The translations under genes and the position numbers were made by a program. From NCBI GenBank assembly GCA_034231615.1, contig CM067317.1, forward strand, positions 22,425,477-22,489,476: DNA of 64,000 nt, in the 5' to 3' direction. The notes under the pieces were generated by a model. It saw nothing but the letters and a program-made list of their open reading frames with translations. It did no database searches and was not told the origin of the DNA. The DNA is from Meghimatium bilineatum. Lineage: Eukaryota; Mollusca; Gastropoda; Stylommatophora; Philomycidae. Shown here piece by piece: positions 21,809 through 31,640 of the stretch (its first letter is position 1; each line of letters opens with the position of its first letter).

Positions 21809-22329
21809 GGTGACTCACTTCGCCAGTTTCACTGTAAAGTGCTGCGAGACATCATTCTAACATAAATATAGAGGCATCTCACTACTAAGACACATTGGAA
21901 AGATTTAGGCACAGATAATTGAATGAAGACTCAGAAACAGAGTCGATCCTATATTCAATAGAACACAGTTTTGCTTTAGAGAACGAATGGGATGCACTGA
22001 TGCAATATTCACCATGAGACAGCTGTTGAGAGAACAATAAATTATAATGATCAATTGAACACAGCATTCGTAGACCAAGAAAAATCGTTCCACTGAGTGG
22101 AGAGGAACACACTTTTGGGCCATACTAGAAAACTACGGGGTACATGGTCGACTGTTGGACAAAATCAGATTGCTTGTATCAACACTGTAGTGGAGTAGTA
22201 AAAAAAAAATGAAGGACTAACTGAAACTTTCAGAATTAATACGTGTTAGACAAGGGTGTATACTATCACCAAATCTTATCAATATATACACTCTTTCGTA
22301 AAGAAACTAATTTCAGCTTGTGAAATATC

Positions 22330-23133
22330 ATCATCATCATCATCCTATGACATATTCTTTCGAGAACGAGGTCTTCCTTATGAAATCTCTGAACATTCCT
22401 TGATTCTAGGCGAGTTGACCTGCTGCAGCTAGAGACATGTTTAAGCAATCTGATATATCAATGTGCCATTGTCGTCTTGGGGGCCCTCTCCTTCTGTTGC
22501 CGTTAACTCTTGATTCAGCTATTAATCTTTCCATGATGTCATGTCACTTTATGTGAACACACCCCATCTTTCTTGTTAAGATGTTATTAATGAGCCAGCA
22601 TCTTCGACGTTTATTGATCTTAACACTCCTTGATCTATCTTTTTAGCTGTCCATAGTATAAATTCGTCTGTAACATCTCATTTCGAAAGCAGTGATTTTC
22701 TTGCTATTGTTTTATTTAATTAGCATGTCTCACAACCGTATATTGCCACTGGAAATTCGCATGTTCTGATCACACATGGTTTGGCTCCCTGCTGGTACCT
22801 CGCCAAAGATTTCTCATTTGCGCAAGGCTCAATTCTTCAGTTCATTGCAATTCTTCTCTTGATTTCGAAAACACAGTCTCTTGAGCTATTTATGTTTGTC
22901 CCCAGATACTGGAAATGTGTTACGTCCTCTAGTTCTAAATTGTCAATTATTATCTTTGGTTGAACTTTCACTTTATCTGTTGTCATAATTTTTGTTTTCA
23001 TCATATTTAAGAACACGTTTTGGGCTTCACTGTGTATTTTTTATAGCAACATTTGCTTTAGGCCATCTCCGTTTGCTGTTAAAAGAACTGTGTTGTCAGA
23101 ATATCTGATTATTGGGATCTGCTGACCGCCGAT
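22330..23133 (-). mobile_element. LINE family G, C-terminal half, opposite strand
   Basis: The minus strand reads IPIIRYSDNTVLLTANGDGL (a decayed YADD box), KTKIMTTDKVKV, LEDVTHFQYLGTNINSSRDC, CVFEIKRRIAMN, AIYGCETC, then a decayed basic domain and LNMSLAAAGQLA, FRDFIRKTSF. These are the RT catalytic box, the FKYLG block, the YG.ET block and the tail of an endonuclease-RT LINE. It ends in a run of GAT units (CATCATCAT on the plus strand at 22331-22343). It is 5'-truncated and contains several stops. It sits between the RT of the plus-strand LINE and that LINE's apparent 3' end. Confidence 0.8.
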
Positions 23134-23134
23134 A

Positions 23135-23310
23135 TTAAGGTGGTAGGAAGACCAAAAGATATATGGATTGATAACATCAAAGGCATACTACAACAACACG
23201 GCATCACAATAACAAACGCAACACAACTGGCTAAAGATAGAAGACTCACAATCCCCACAATACATCACGGCACTGGTGGCTAGAACAAGACAAGACATTT
23301 ACTAGTTCTG
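23135..23310 (+). mobile_element. LINE family C 3' end
   Basis: Reads VVGRPKDIWIDNIKGILQQH, then ITITNATQLAKDRRL, matching GRPRKRWIDSVLETL...AEEANRRA of the 8.9-kb copy. It may be the tail of the LINE at 20.0-22.3 kb, with the middle lost when the family G LINE arrived, but that link is inference. Confidence 0.7.
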
Positions 23311-23328
23311 TTCTTGTACAGCAACCTA

Positions 23329-23347
23329 CCCCCCCCCCCCCCCCCCC
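23329..23347. repeat. Poly-C run
   Basis: Nineteen C residues in an otherwise AT-rich setting. Confidence 0.95.
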
Positions 23348-23349
23348 AC

Positions 23350-23885
23350 TGTATATATTCTTCTTCTATATTCGTTCTCAAGATTCTTCATATTAAAGCA
23401 GAATACAATCCAGAGAACGAAACGCGTTGTGGCGTGGTTTACAGCTTAGATTCGATATCTGGCCTAACATATTTGATTCCACGGGACATTTTGAATCCAT
23501 ATGGGATTGAATAGTCAATTCGGTTTCCTAATTCTCCTTAGACGTCACTTATCTTCTTCTTCTTCTGCGTTCAGCAAATGTGGTCATGCTTAATTGCTAG
23601 GCCCTTCGTCAAGACGAAGTCCACCGTCTTCTTTAGGTCAGAACGACTGCCCCATAGCTTTTTCCTCAAGTCTGTATCCTCTGGCCAAGTCTGCTGTCTC
23701 TGCTCTTTGTATATTGGGCAGTCCTGAAGTATGTGTTCCGGATACTTGGTTCCGGATCTACATGGGCATTTATTTATGTATGAGATCCTCAATCGGTAGA
23801 CATCACTTATGACATACCTAACAAGTGATAGTGTTGCTATTCTTTGCTCCCCTCTCGAACTCCGGCAACACAAGGGCGATATTTG
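23350..23885 (-). mobile_element. SINE-A split by a LINE
   Basis: The 3' part lies at 23353-23552 (TTCTTCTATATTCGTTCTCA, GAGAACGAAACGCG, CATATGGGATTGAATAGTC) and the 5' part at 23799-23885 (GATAGTGTTGCTATTCTTTG then CTCCCCTC), in the order seen in the intact copy at 10.1-10.4 kb. The break falls inside the conserved core (TTAGACGTCACTTAT versus TTAGTCGCCTTTTACGAC). The intervening 246 bp is a family R LINE end. Confidence 0.8.
23553..23798 (-). mobile_element. LINE family R 3' end inserted in SINE-A
   Basis: Reads YRLRISYINKCPCRSGTKYP, EHILQDCPIYKEQRQQTWPE, LRKKLWGSRSDLKKTVDFVL, then a stop and an AACGCAGAAGAAGAAGAAG tail. This is the C-terminal cysteine-histidine region (C.C...H...C) that follows RNase H in family R; compare CTCGQAVQSAKHILQEC at 32.5 kb. 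The frame is open to its stop. It is flanked by GACGTCACTTAT (23541-23552) and GACATCACTTAT (23799-23810), a 12-bp target-site duplication with one mismatch. It is strongly 5'-truncated. Confidence 0.88.
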
Positions 23886-23944
23886 TCTTGATAAATATTT
23901 CATGCACACACAATTTAAAATATAAGGAAAACTAGTTAGAATAG

Positions 23945-24290
23945 AAATGGATCTGTAGCGGTATAATCTGACATGTTTGCGGTCTAATCATACATATAAC
24001 TTTTGCGGTCTAATTTCACATAGATCTATAGCTGTCTAATATGACATATATCTGTAGCTGTTTAATATGACATAGATCTGTAGGTGTCTAACCTGACATA
24101 CATCTGTAGTTGTCTAATCTGATATATATCTGTAGCTGTTTAATATGACATAGATCTATAGCTGTCTAATATGGTACATATCTGTAGCGATCTAATATGA
24201 CATAGATCTGTGGCCTTTTAATGCGACAAAAAAAGTTCTGCAGCGGTCTACTCTGACATCTTTGTAGCGGTATAATCTGACAAGAATTAA
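23945..24290. repeat. 26-bp minisatellite
   Basis: About 13 diverged copies of TCTGTAGCTGTTTAATATGA plus CATAGA. Period read from TCTGTAG at 24051, 24077, 24103 and 24129. Confidence 0.92.
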
Positions 24291-25155
24291 TTTCATGCTT
24301 GTGCCTGGACATATCGGTGTTCGAGGGGAAAAATACACATACAGGATTGCTGGTATTACAATCATGGTGACTGAATAACCATTGTACTTATATGATTTTC
24401 TGAATGCTCTTAGGGAGATAGAACGAGTGGCCGATGTAACAAATGCATGCAATTCTGCTACTCTGAGCAGCCTACAGGAATATAAAATTAAGAAGTGTGG
24501 CTAAACAAGATTATTATGCTAGTAACCATTGAAGACTGGTAAACCAACATGGAAACAGTATAGTCAGTTGCTACACCCTGAGAGGTATCTTGAGTAGTAC
24601 TTCCTAGAACGTATGGACTGATACTTAGATATGCAGTCAGCATAATCCTTCAACTAAATTATACTCGTAAGACTCACAGCAAGCTGGATTATTTAGATAA
24701 ATGCAGTGGAATACTTCCACCACCCACCAATTAGTACTCTTCAACCAAACTCACGGAGAAAAACAACTCTTTACAACATGAAATTAAAAAGTAATACGGC
24801 ATTAGACAATACAAAACGAAATTAAAGACTGCTAATCTTTTCTAAACGAATAGTAAACATAGCTGCTCGACGGGCAACTAATAGTATGTTCGGGATGGCA
24901 TATTGACACAATCAAGTGATAACTGGCCACTTAATTCATGCTTCTATTGATCGATCACATTTCGAATCAATTAAAAATATTGATTGCATTAGAGCTGTTT
25001 CAAATCAATTTAAAATGACAGGCACATAATGGCAGGCACAAACATTCAAAAAAATGATGAACAATACGAGAATCTGATAACAGAAACAGAACTTATTATA
25101 TCGACAATTGGAAACTTTCGAGATGATATAAAGAAGACTTCGTTCTGGAAAGTAT
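24291..25155. other. Unassigned DNA
   Basis: No recognised gene. A minus-strand frame at 24192-24452 overlaps the minisatellite edge and has no domain. Confidence 0.45.
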
Positions 25156-25156
25156 A

Positions 25157-25197
<41 letters not shown>
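25157..25197. repeat. (TA)n microsatellite
   Basis: About 19 TA units. Confidence 0.95.
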
Positions 25198-25200
<3 letters not shown>

Positions 25201-25528
25201 GCTTAAGATGAATAGCAAAAAACACCATGGCCAGATAGAAATCGCAATGAAAGTTTATTAAAAAGCTTTTCCTCATTGCCCATTCGCTTCATAAAAAGAC
25301 AGTCTATATTATTTTGACATATCATGCGAAGAGTAAAATTATTTGAACACTTTGTGACAACAGGCAGGTTGAGGAGAAAGAGCAGCTTGGAAAGTTCAAG
25401 GGAGAAGAGATGATAGACAATCTGACATTGTAGAATGGAAGAACATCGGTAACGGAAAGAAATGATTACAGAACGCGAAACTTAAAGTGGTGGAAAAACA
25501 TAACAACCATTGCTAATGGACAGAGACT
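25198..25528. other. Unassigned DNA, possible LINE remnant
   Basis: GACATATCATGCGAAGAGTA and AGAACGCGAAACTTAAAG are suggestive of a decayed LINE C-terminus (a GHIMRR-like block) but too short to assign. Confidence 0.3.
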
Positions 25529-25529
25529 A

Positions 25530-25549
25530 TAATATATAAATATATATAA

Positions 25550-25632
<83 letters not shown>
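25530..25632. repeat. (TA)n microsatellite with TATAAA variants
   Basis: About 100 bp, beginning with three TATATAAA variants and continuing as pure TA. Confidence 0.95.
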
Positions 25633-25634
<2 letters not shown>

Positions 25635-26034
25635 TTTGAATGACTGTTTCGTATGTGATAGCAGGATATTCACTTCCTGCCGCATACCTCTATGATATAT
25701 ATATGTATATATAACTTGAAAAAAAATGTATGAAGTGTATCTTCTCACCTGATACAATAAAAAAACCCAGAAGTTTCTGACAAATCTGATTATCGCATCT
25801 GAAATAATTCTGCCACAGATCGCACCTACGTTGAGATAAAAGAAATGTCGTGCACAGTTTTTTTACTTATCATAACCAATGCCAAGAAAAGGCTACTGAA
25901 TGAGTCTCCCACTCTACCCGTGCATCTGTCTTTCAGATCAAGAGTCATTACTCTTATGCAGTTTGTATTTTTTTGTTTAATGTATTTGAGTAGCTCCCGT
26001 ATCTCTTTCTGTTGAATTATCTTAGTACGGACTT
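25633..26034. other. Unassigned DNA
   Basis: No motif seen. Confidence 0.4.
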
Positions 26035-26285
26035 ATATCATCCATCTAACTTCTCTCTCACTCTCATGTACTCTAACGCTCTCGCACTCTTTCACATTCA
26101 CGGTCGCATGCACTCACTAACTCTCAAGCACTTTGACTCTCTCGCACTCTCTTACTCCCTCAAAATCTCTCACTCTCATGAAATCTCTCGCTCTCATGCA
26201 CTCTCTTATTCTCATGCACTCGTGCACTCTCTCACTCTCTCCCTCTCATGAACTCTTTCGCATGATCTCACTCAGTCTCTATATA
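26035..26285. repeat. CT-rich degenerate repeat
   Basis: Variants of CTCTCACTCTCATGCACT repeated about a dozen times. Serine- and leucine-rich frames here are artefacts. Confidence 0.85.
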
Positions 26286-26740
26286 TACAATTTTAATATA
26301 TTGAGTGAAATATATATCTCATACCATTTATTTAATTCTTTCCTCGTTACCTTCAAAAGCATAATAATTCTCTCTATCACTTTCATTTTCTCTTCTAGTT
26401 TCTCATTCTCTCTCTTATTTTCTGTTATTATTGTCCCCATAAATAACCAGCGATTATCTCTTGCACCCAATGTGCACTACAGTGTTTATATGGAACTATA
26501 TTTCGTAGATAGAATACTCCAAATCTCAGCGGGTTACACTGCTTTTTTGTGGGACATTATTACCTTTTCGTAACATGCAGAGTTCAAGTCATGAGCCAAG
26601 CATAATTTCATATAATGTTATCCATACCATCTTATCCAGGCCTCATGGATGCTAGGATAGTTCGAGCAGTTAGATATACATTCTCTGCCATTCAAGGTAG
26701 CTCTCAACGTATGTATGTCCTCCATTCTCTCTGGCTCACT
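26286..26740. other. Unassigned DNA
   Basis: T- and C-rich; nothing assigned. Confidence 0.4.
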
Positions 26741-26741
26741 C

Positions 26742-26890
26742 AACTAACTATCTTTCTCTGACACATCGCAAAAGTCTCTCTTACTCACTCCACCATTCTC
26801 CATGTTCACCCCACCAGTTTCCCTGACTCACTCCATTAGTCTCCATTACTCACTCCACCAGTCTCCTTGACTCACTCCACCGGTTTTCCA
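26742..26890. repeat. ~22-bp degenerate tandem repeat
   Basis: Five or six variants of CTCACTCCACCAGTCTCCTTGA. Confidence 0.75.
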
Positions 26891-27169
26891 CGTAACGTGC
26901 TGCGAGATATCATTCTAAGAGTAATGTATTGTACATCTTTGTGAACAGATCAATGTTGACACATAAGTCACATCAACATGACGACGATATGCACAACAGT
27001 AGTGTTATGTTGAAACCGATAACAATAATTTCATATTGCAGATGCATATACTATTTGATGATTATAAAACCCTGAATCTATACGACCTTTGTTCTTTCCT
27101 ATTCTGACAACTGTAGTTTCTATCAATGTGACGTCCACACAGGCCCCATTTCGGAGTTTTTATAGTATA

Positions 27170-27530
27170 CAGATAGATCAATAGATGAAGTCAATAAATC
27201 AAGTAATGAATATGGACTGGATATAAATAAGCAAAAACAAACGCCATGATAATCAGCAAAGACACAGAAGAACAAGCTTTAAACATAAACATACTTGGAG
27301 ATAAATTACAAGTAAAACATTATCAATATTGTCTCAAATGATGGAAGATGTGAAACAGAAGTTAAAAGGAGAATAGGAATGGCTAAAGTACCTTCAATCA
27401 CATGAGGAGAAAAGTAACATCTAAACAAATCATAAACAGGTTAAAAATGAAAATGACAAAATGCTTCACCTATTCTATATTAATGTATGGTTCAGAAACA
27501 TGGACACTAAACAAACAATTAGAAGAGAGG
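27170..27530 (+). mobile_element. LINE family B, left half (interrupted)
   Basis: Reads INKQKQTP-like coding, EEQALNINILGD, then TYSILMYGSETWTLNKQLEE. These are the KT.. and FKYLG neighbourhood and the YGSETWTL block of an endonuclease-RT LINE. Coding stops abruptly after the codons for KQLEE and resumes at 28750 with IDALEMWVYRRIGRTAWKE, which is the next block of the same protein. The gap is a 1.2-kb foreign insert. Confidence 0.82.
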
Positions 27531-28064
27531 GGGTGCAAAGGGATCGCAATGCTCTAGGCGGACCAAGGGTTAGCAGATAACCAATATCCCAAATGTACCT
27601 CCTCGTGGTGCACCCTGGTAACAGAAAACAGCAGCTCGAGCTGATTTTGGCCAAATCATTTGGGGATTGTGTCCGAGAATGTGGAGGAAGCTGATTGAAA
27701 TAGATTTGACTGCAAAAGACAGACAATATCTCCGACACCATTTGTATCACCACACACAGCGACACTGTCGACATACAGTGACGCCAGTTAGTCCAGTCAG
27801 AACATTGGAGGGGCGGCCAATGTAAAAGGCCCGTAAAGGTGGTTGCATGGAGAGAAACACATATATGTCATAATGAGTACAATGACACAACGAAAGGGCA
27901 GAACAGCGCCAGAGGGCAGCGCGAACTGCTAATGAAAAGTGAAAAGTTCCTAGGAAAGGGGAAATATAAGCTCTGTTAGCTCGAGACGAGGTTCCAGTTA
28001 CCTGTGATCCTTATAATCAGAGACCCAGACCCAATCGGGGGCGCACGGAAAAGCAAGAAGACCT

Positions 28065-28260
28065 AAACCAACTCAAATGTCGAGCCTTCCTAAACCGGAA
28101 ATATGCTCGCGAAGAGAAAGGGTTCAGAACCCAATGGTCTTAGGCAAGAAGGGGACAACGATGGCAGTCATAGCCCAACTCTATTGTCAAGATTTCCTAT
28201 ACCGGAAAAATACTTGCAGAGAGAAAGGGTTCAGTACCTGATGGGCTCAGGCGCTGCTGG
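28065..28260. repeat. ~104-bp tandem duplication inside the insert
   Basis: The segment with ACTCAAATGTCGAGCCTTCC, CTAAACCGGAAATATGC and GAGAAAGGGTTCAGAACCC recurs about 104 bp on as ACTCTATTGTCAAGATTTCC, CTATACCGGAAAAATAC and GAGAAAGGGTTCAGTACCT. A third, weaker GGTTCAGTACCCGATGG occurs at about 28360. Confidence 0.75.
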
Positions 28261-28710
28261 GACAAGATCGCTAAGCTCGAGAACGCCTTGCTGTCAAACG
28301 CGTGGTGTGAGACTCAAACTTGTGCGAGGGTTCACGATGTCTGTGAACGACGCCTCGGGTAGGTTCAGTACCCGATGGACACAGGCAGAGTTCGTCCAAT
28401 TGTACGAGATGGGTTTATAGACGGTGGAGCACCTCGTGTCAGATAGACGCGCTCGACAAGCGTCTCGGCGAAGAGGCACTGCACTACACACCAGCGTGCC
28501 CGGCGACAGATACTCAGGCTGTCACGGACTAGGGACCAAACCCGAAGAAAAGGAATGGCGAAAACGGATGTGCTGGACCTCGGGCGTCCTGACCACAAGT
28601 GGCCAACCGGGGTGCAAATAATCACGAGTTTACTGTGGAACTTGCAGCACAACGTACCTCACGCTCCCTGGCGGAAATCACACGAAATATTCGTTGTGGT
28701 TATTTGAGAG

Positions 28711-28747
28711 CTAACGCTGAAGAAGAAGAAGAAGAAGAAGAAGAAGA
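28711..28747 (+). repeat. (GAA)n tail
   Basis: Nine or more GAA units at the 3' edge of the insert. Confidence 0.9.
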
Positions 28748-28749
28748 GA

Positions 28750-29100
28750 TAATTGATGCCCTTGAGATGTGGGTATATAGAAGAATAGGGAGAACAGCAT
28801 GGAAAGAGACAAACAAAGAGGTTCTAAAATCACTTAATATAAAATGAAGAAAGAATTACTAAGAGAAATATAGATCAGGCAAATAAAATATTTTGGACAC
28901 ATTAAAAGACATACCTTATTGAAGCTCTTTCATGAGGGTAAAGTCGAAGGGAAGCGATCAAGAGGTAGGCAGAGATACAAGTGGGAGGGTAACCTGATGG
29001 ACAGGTTACAGTCTAGCAGAGTACACTACTAAAACAAGAGATTGGGGATGTTGGAGATTTTGCAGCCAATCTTCGTTACGGAGACGTACTGGATGTTGAT
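28750..29100 (+). mobile_element. LINE family B, right half
   Basis: IDALEMWVYRRIGRTAWKE, then TNKEVLKSLNIK, LREI, QIKYFGHIKR, SKGSDQEVGRDT-like basic coding in shifted frames, and the 3' end CAATCTTCGTTACGGAGACG. Close to the copy at 8335-8720. It continues the LINE broken at 27530. Confidence 0.82.
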
Positions 29101-29104
29101 GGTA

Positions 29105-29362
29105 GTTTACAGATACCTGTCTAATGGGATGCTATTTGTTGCACAAAATAGATCTACATGGCGTTCTAAAATAAAAAAGAGCGCATCATCTTGTGAAAAG
29201 AAGAGAAATGCAGCAGCTCAACAGCTGAGAGCAGCTAGAAAGTCACGGATAGACCAAGATACGTCTACAGTCATTATTCCATGTCCAAACTGTCCAAGGA
29301 CATTTACAGCTCGAATAGGGCTCATTAGCCATCTACGAACTCATAATCAAGGACATAACTAA
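29105..29362 (+). mobile_element. LINE family F C-terminus with zinc-finger tail
   Basis: The frame reads AQNRSTWRSKIKKSASSCEK, then RKSRIDQDTSTVIIPCPNCP and RTFTARIGLISHLRTH before its stop. CPNCPRTF...HLRTH is a C2H2-like finger (C-x2-C...H-x3-H pattern) of the kind found at the extreme C-terminus of some endonuclease-RT LINEs in invertebrates. The upstream AQ.RS.WR block is the usual preceding motif. The frame is open at the 3' end, so the fragment is fairly young. The first part of the open frame (29042-29104) belongs to family B. Endonuclease of the same style lies at 31 kb on the other strand. Confidence 0.75.
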
Positions 29363-29627
29363 AATTGAATTTTCAAAAGTGGATGTAACAAATGGTCATC
29401 ATCTCTTGTGATGGACGAACAACAAACATGTGCGTTGACTTGACTAGATTATAAATAGGTGTGCATTATTGTTGGTGTTAAATCACTGATGTTAATTCTT
29501 GTAGGTATTTAGGTTAGTGGATTCTCTAAGAGTGAGGTTGTTTTTTTTATGTTTTCGGATAGATTTATTAGGGCTAAGATTAAGCTGTATCAGTTTTATA
29601 ATGAGATGTCGGTTTAATTGTTACACA
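29363..29627. other. Unassigned DNA
   Basis: LINE 3' flank; nothing recognised. Confidence 0.4.
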
Positions 29628-29755
29628 TCCATTGATCGTGTTTCTGGTTAATAAAAAAATACATAAAATGTCATGTAAACAATTCATGCGCAGTGCCATG
29701 TTCTTGAACATTTTTTTTAATGAATTGTTTACGTGACCAACCAATGGATGGCGTC
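29628..29755. repeat. Imperfect inverted repeat
   Basis: GTCATGTAAACAATTCAT (about 29668) pairs with ATGAATTGTTTACGTGAC (about 29718), one mismatch. Further out, CATCCATTGAT pairs loosely with CCAATGGATG. It could be a small fold-back or MITE relic. Confidence 0.5.
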
Positions 29756-30124
29756 CATAACTGTCTTCAATATCGCGAAGGAGTTGTGTGACATTCATTG
29801 ACGCAGTGGCATACATTTCTATCCCAATGACGATATTTTTAAGATAGCACCGAAAACTTCGTCATACTGTTGGCAGGATATCTCATAACTAATGCTGTTT
29901 GTGGGGTTGTGGGAACCAACAGTCGTCAGAGTAGGACGAATCTAATATGTTATTCTTATCATTATGTCGGGCACTGACACTTTACTTTCGACTCCAGATA
30001 GATATTTCTCTGGCATAGTTTATGAGGTTTTTCCAGAGAATGTACATCTCTCGTGACTGCTTGACCCACATTAGTTATAGACTGTAATCTCATGATCTGG
30101 ACAATTCCCTACTGCAAATTGGAC
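29756..30124. other. Unassigned DNA
   Basis: No motif seen. Confidence 0.4.
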
Positions 30125-30222
30125 TTTGTGTCTCCTTCTACGTTCGCTCTAAAACTCTTACGGTTTAGCAGAATATGAGAGCACGAGATGCGTCATGGTT
30201 TACAGCGTGGCAGTGATGTGAT
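30125..30222 (-). mobile_element. SINE-A 3'-end fragment
   Basis: CTTCTACGTTCGCTCTAAAA, GAGAGCACGAGATGCG and TCATGGTTTACAGCGTGGCA parallel 10130-10215. The core is missing. Confidence 0.65.
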
Positions 30223-30759
30223 CATATTTATGGAAACTATCTTATATCTTACAGTTACAGCAAAAATGTAAATCGACTGATGAAAATTGAAAATAAGTTA
30301 TAATGAAGGTTTCACATAATAGAAACATAGTAGAACCGACTTTTCCACACAAAAAATGTGATTCATAGAAAACAATAACAACTATAATAATGTATACTAG
30401 CAACCATTAAAAGTGCACGAAAAACATGATGTATCTTCAAACTTAAAATGTGCATATGTGTTAACGATTTTTCAAGTCAGAACGCGTACAAGTGTTGAAG
30501 TTCATGCAGTCACATTGTTTTGTTGATGTGAGGTTTCGTTCGTGCTTCATGTGCAAAACAGCAAATAAATACAACTGCAACACTATTTAAAGTCGAAACA
30601 GGTTAACATTTGGTACATGCATTAATAAAGTTTTGGTGAACAAACGGCAGTATCTGGTTTTCTTCTAGCCTCGATTGGTATTACGAGAGAAATGGCAAAC
30701 TGCTGGTATACTTGTCAGTGGAATGGTGGACAGAAACATTATCCAGACATTTCAGTTGT
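30223..30759. other. Unassigned DNA
   Basis: No motif seen. Confidence 0.4.
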
Positions 30760-31410
30760 GACCAGTCTACTTTAATAAGGGTGAACCAACTATTCCAGGC
30801 GATAGGCACCACCTGTGACCACGCCAGACATGTTCAACTTCGTGTAACAACTACAGCTCAAGATCGCATATTGTACGGATGCATCTGCGCAATAGCTTTC
30901 AAGCATCAACTCAGACAGTGGCTCATTCATGTGGTGCATCCATGAAGTCTTATGTCGGTGAGGAAGTTGAAAGTGTTGGAGAAGATTAGGTTAAATTCTG
31001 CGCATGTTTCGAGCAATAGCTGTCCATTACATTTGCCAATATCATTCCTCACCATACCAACCCAGGACTCCCAGTCCGAACCCACTCATGCGTTAAAGTC
31101 GCCACGGATGATGAGGTTGTCAGATGTGATGGTTTTGCTGTATGATTTTTTTTAAAGTCATCATATAACTTTTCTTTCTGTTCATCTTGGTTTAACATAG
31201 TCGGGGCATACACGCTAATGAATGATGCATGCCGCTGTTTTGGAAAGTGGAAGGCAACAGTCACCAACCGGTCACTAATGCCCTTTGGAGGACCAGCCAA
31301 ACTTCTGGCTAGGACAGGATTGGCGCATGTGCTGGACATGTGCAGCCATGGTGGCGAAAGCTCAGGATCTTACACCAAGCTCAACATATACATTCTACAG
31401 ACACCCTTAT
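30760..31410 (-). mobile_element. LINE family F endonuclease relic
   Basis: The minus strand reads GPPKGISDRLVTVAFHFP, QRHASFISVYAPTMLNQDEQ, KEKLYDDF, then after a frame change SDNLIIRGDFNA, GSDWESWVGMVRNDIGKCNG, QLLLETCAEFNLIFSN. This is the endonuclease/exonuclease/phosphatase-like domain of an APE-type LINE: SVYAPT and GDFNA are its signature strands and the aspartate-asparagine of GDFNA is retained. Frames change at least twice and stops are present. The far 3' portion (30760-30930) matches only weakly. The RT is not present. Confidence 0.82.
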
Positions 31411-31640
31411 GCTACTAATATCAACGTCAGTCAAGTCATGGTTTACAGACACCATCAGACTATTAATATCAGAGTCAGCAATGTCTGGGTTTACATAAAT
31501 CTTCAGGCTATTAATATCAGTGTCTGTAAAGTCAGGGTTTACATACACCATCAGACTATTACTAACATCATCAGGCAAGTCTGGGTTTACAGACACCCTG
31601 AAGCTATTAATATCAGCGTCAGCCAAGTCCGGGTTATAAG
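31393..31640. repeat. 57-bp minisatellite
   Basis: About 4.3 units of TATTAATATCAGCGTCAGCC then AAGTCTGGGTTTACAGACACC. As 57 is a multiple of three, frames stay open on both strands, giving a 19-residue repeat of the type DINSLMVYVNPD on the minus strand. It abuts the LINE endonuclease relic. Confidence 0.9.

Larger units (their letters stand above)
20015..22318 (+). mobile_element. Long LINE relic (probably family C): endonuclease and RT
   Basis: The best-covered LINE in length. Early part (20050-20430): endonuclease/phosphatase-type signatures QIYAQCNDNCWEDDIKDI and SEHDNLFVMRDFKGRFG (normally VMGDFNA), then IINLCIEYNLISNTLFQH and QIDYILTR. The middle (20800-21400) gives a basic linker. 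RT part: CHSHKSPGVDRNLW (normally KSPG.DG), ATWTERRVPEYWH, YRGISLLRHIGKI, NRTQFCFRERMGCTDAIF and RVRQGCILSPNLINIY. These are in several frames with stops, so it is a pseudogene. It is interrupted by an unidentified 0.3-kb block (20440-20755), a SINE-A (21655-21805) and, at its right side, a minus-strand LINE. Family C membership is inferred from the matching 3' end at 23.1 kb. Confidence 0.8.
27531..28749 (+). mobile_element. Unidentified ~1.2-kb GC-richer insert with (GAA)n tail
   Basis: It separates two adjoining blocks of a family B LINE. It begins at about GGGGTGCAAAGGGATCGCAA and ends in about nine GAA units. The short flanks AGAAGAGAG and AGAAGAGATA are compatible with a target duplication, but GAA slippage makes that uncertain. 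Base composition is visibly richer in G and C than the neighbourhood. Frames of 65-105 codons occur on both strands (28103-28420, 28365-28652), none with a domain I recognise. The tail type suggests mobilisation by a LINE such as family R or C. It could be a 5'-truncated retroelement of an unlisted family. Confidence 0.6.

Noticed and set aside
26012-26573. Serine-rich frames in the CT-rich tract
   Set aside because: Composition artefact of CTCTCA-type repeats.
28103-28652. Overlapping frames in the GC-richer insert as a gene
   Set aside because: Open on both strands because GC-rich DNA has fewer stops; no domain, and it lies inside an inserted element.
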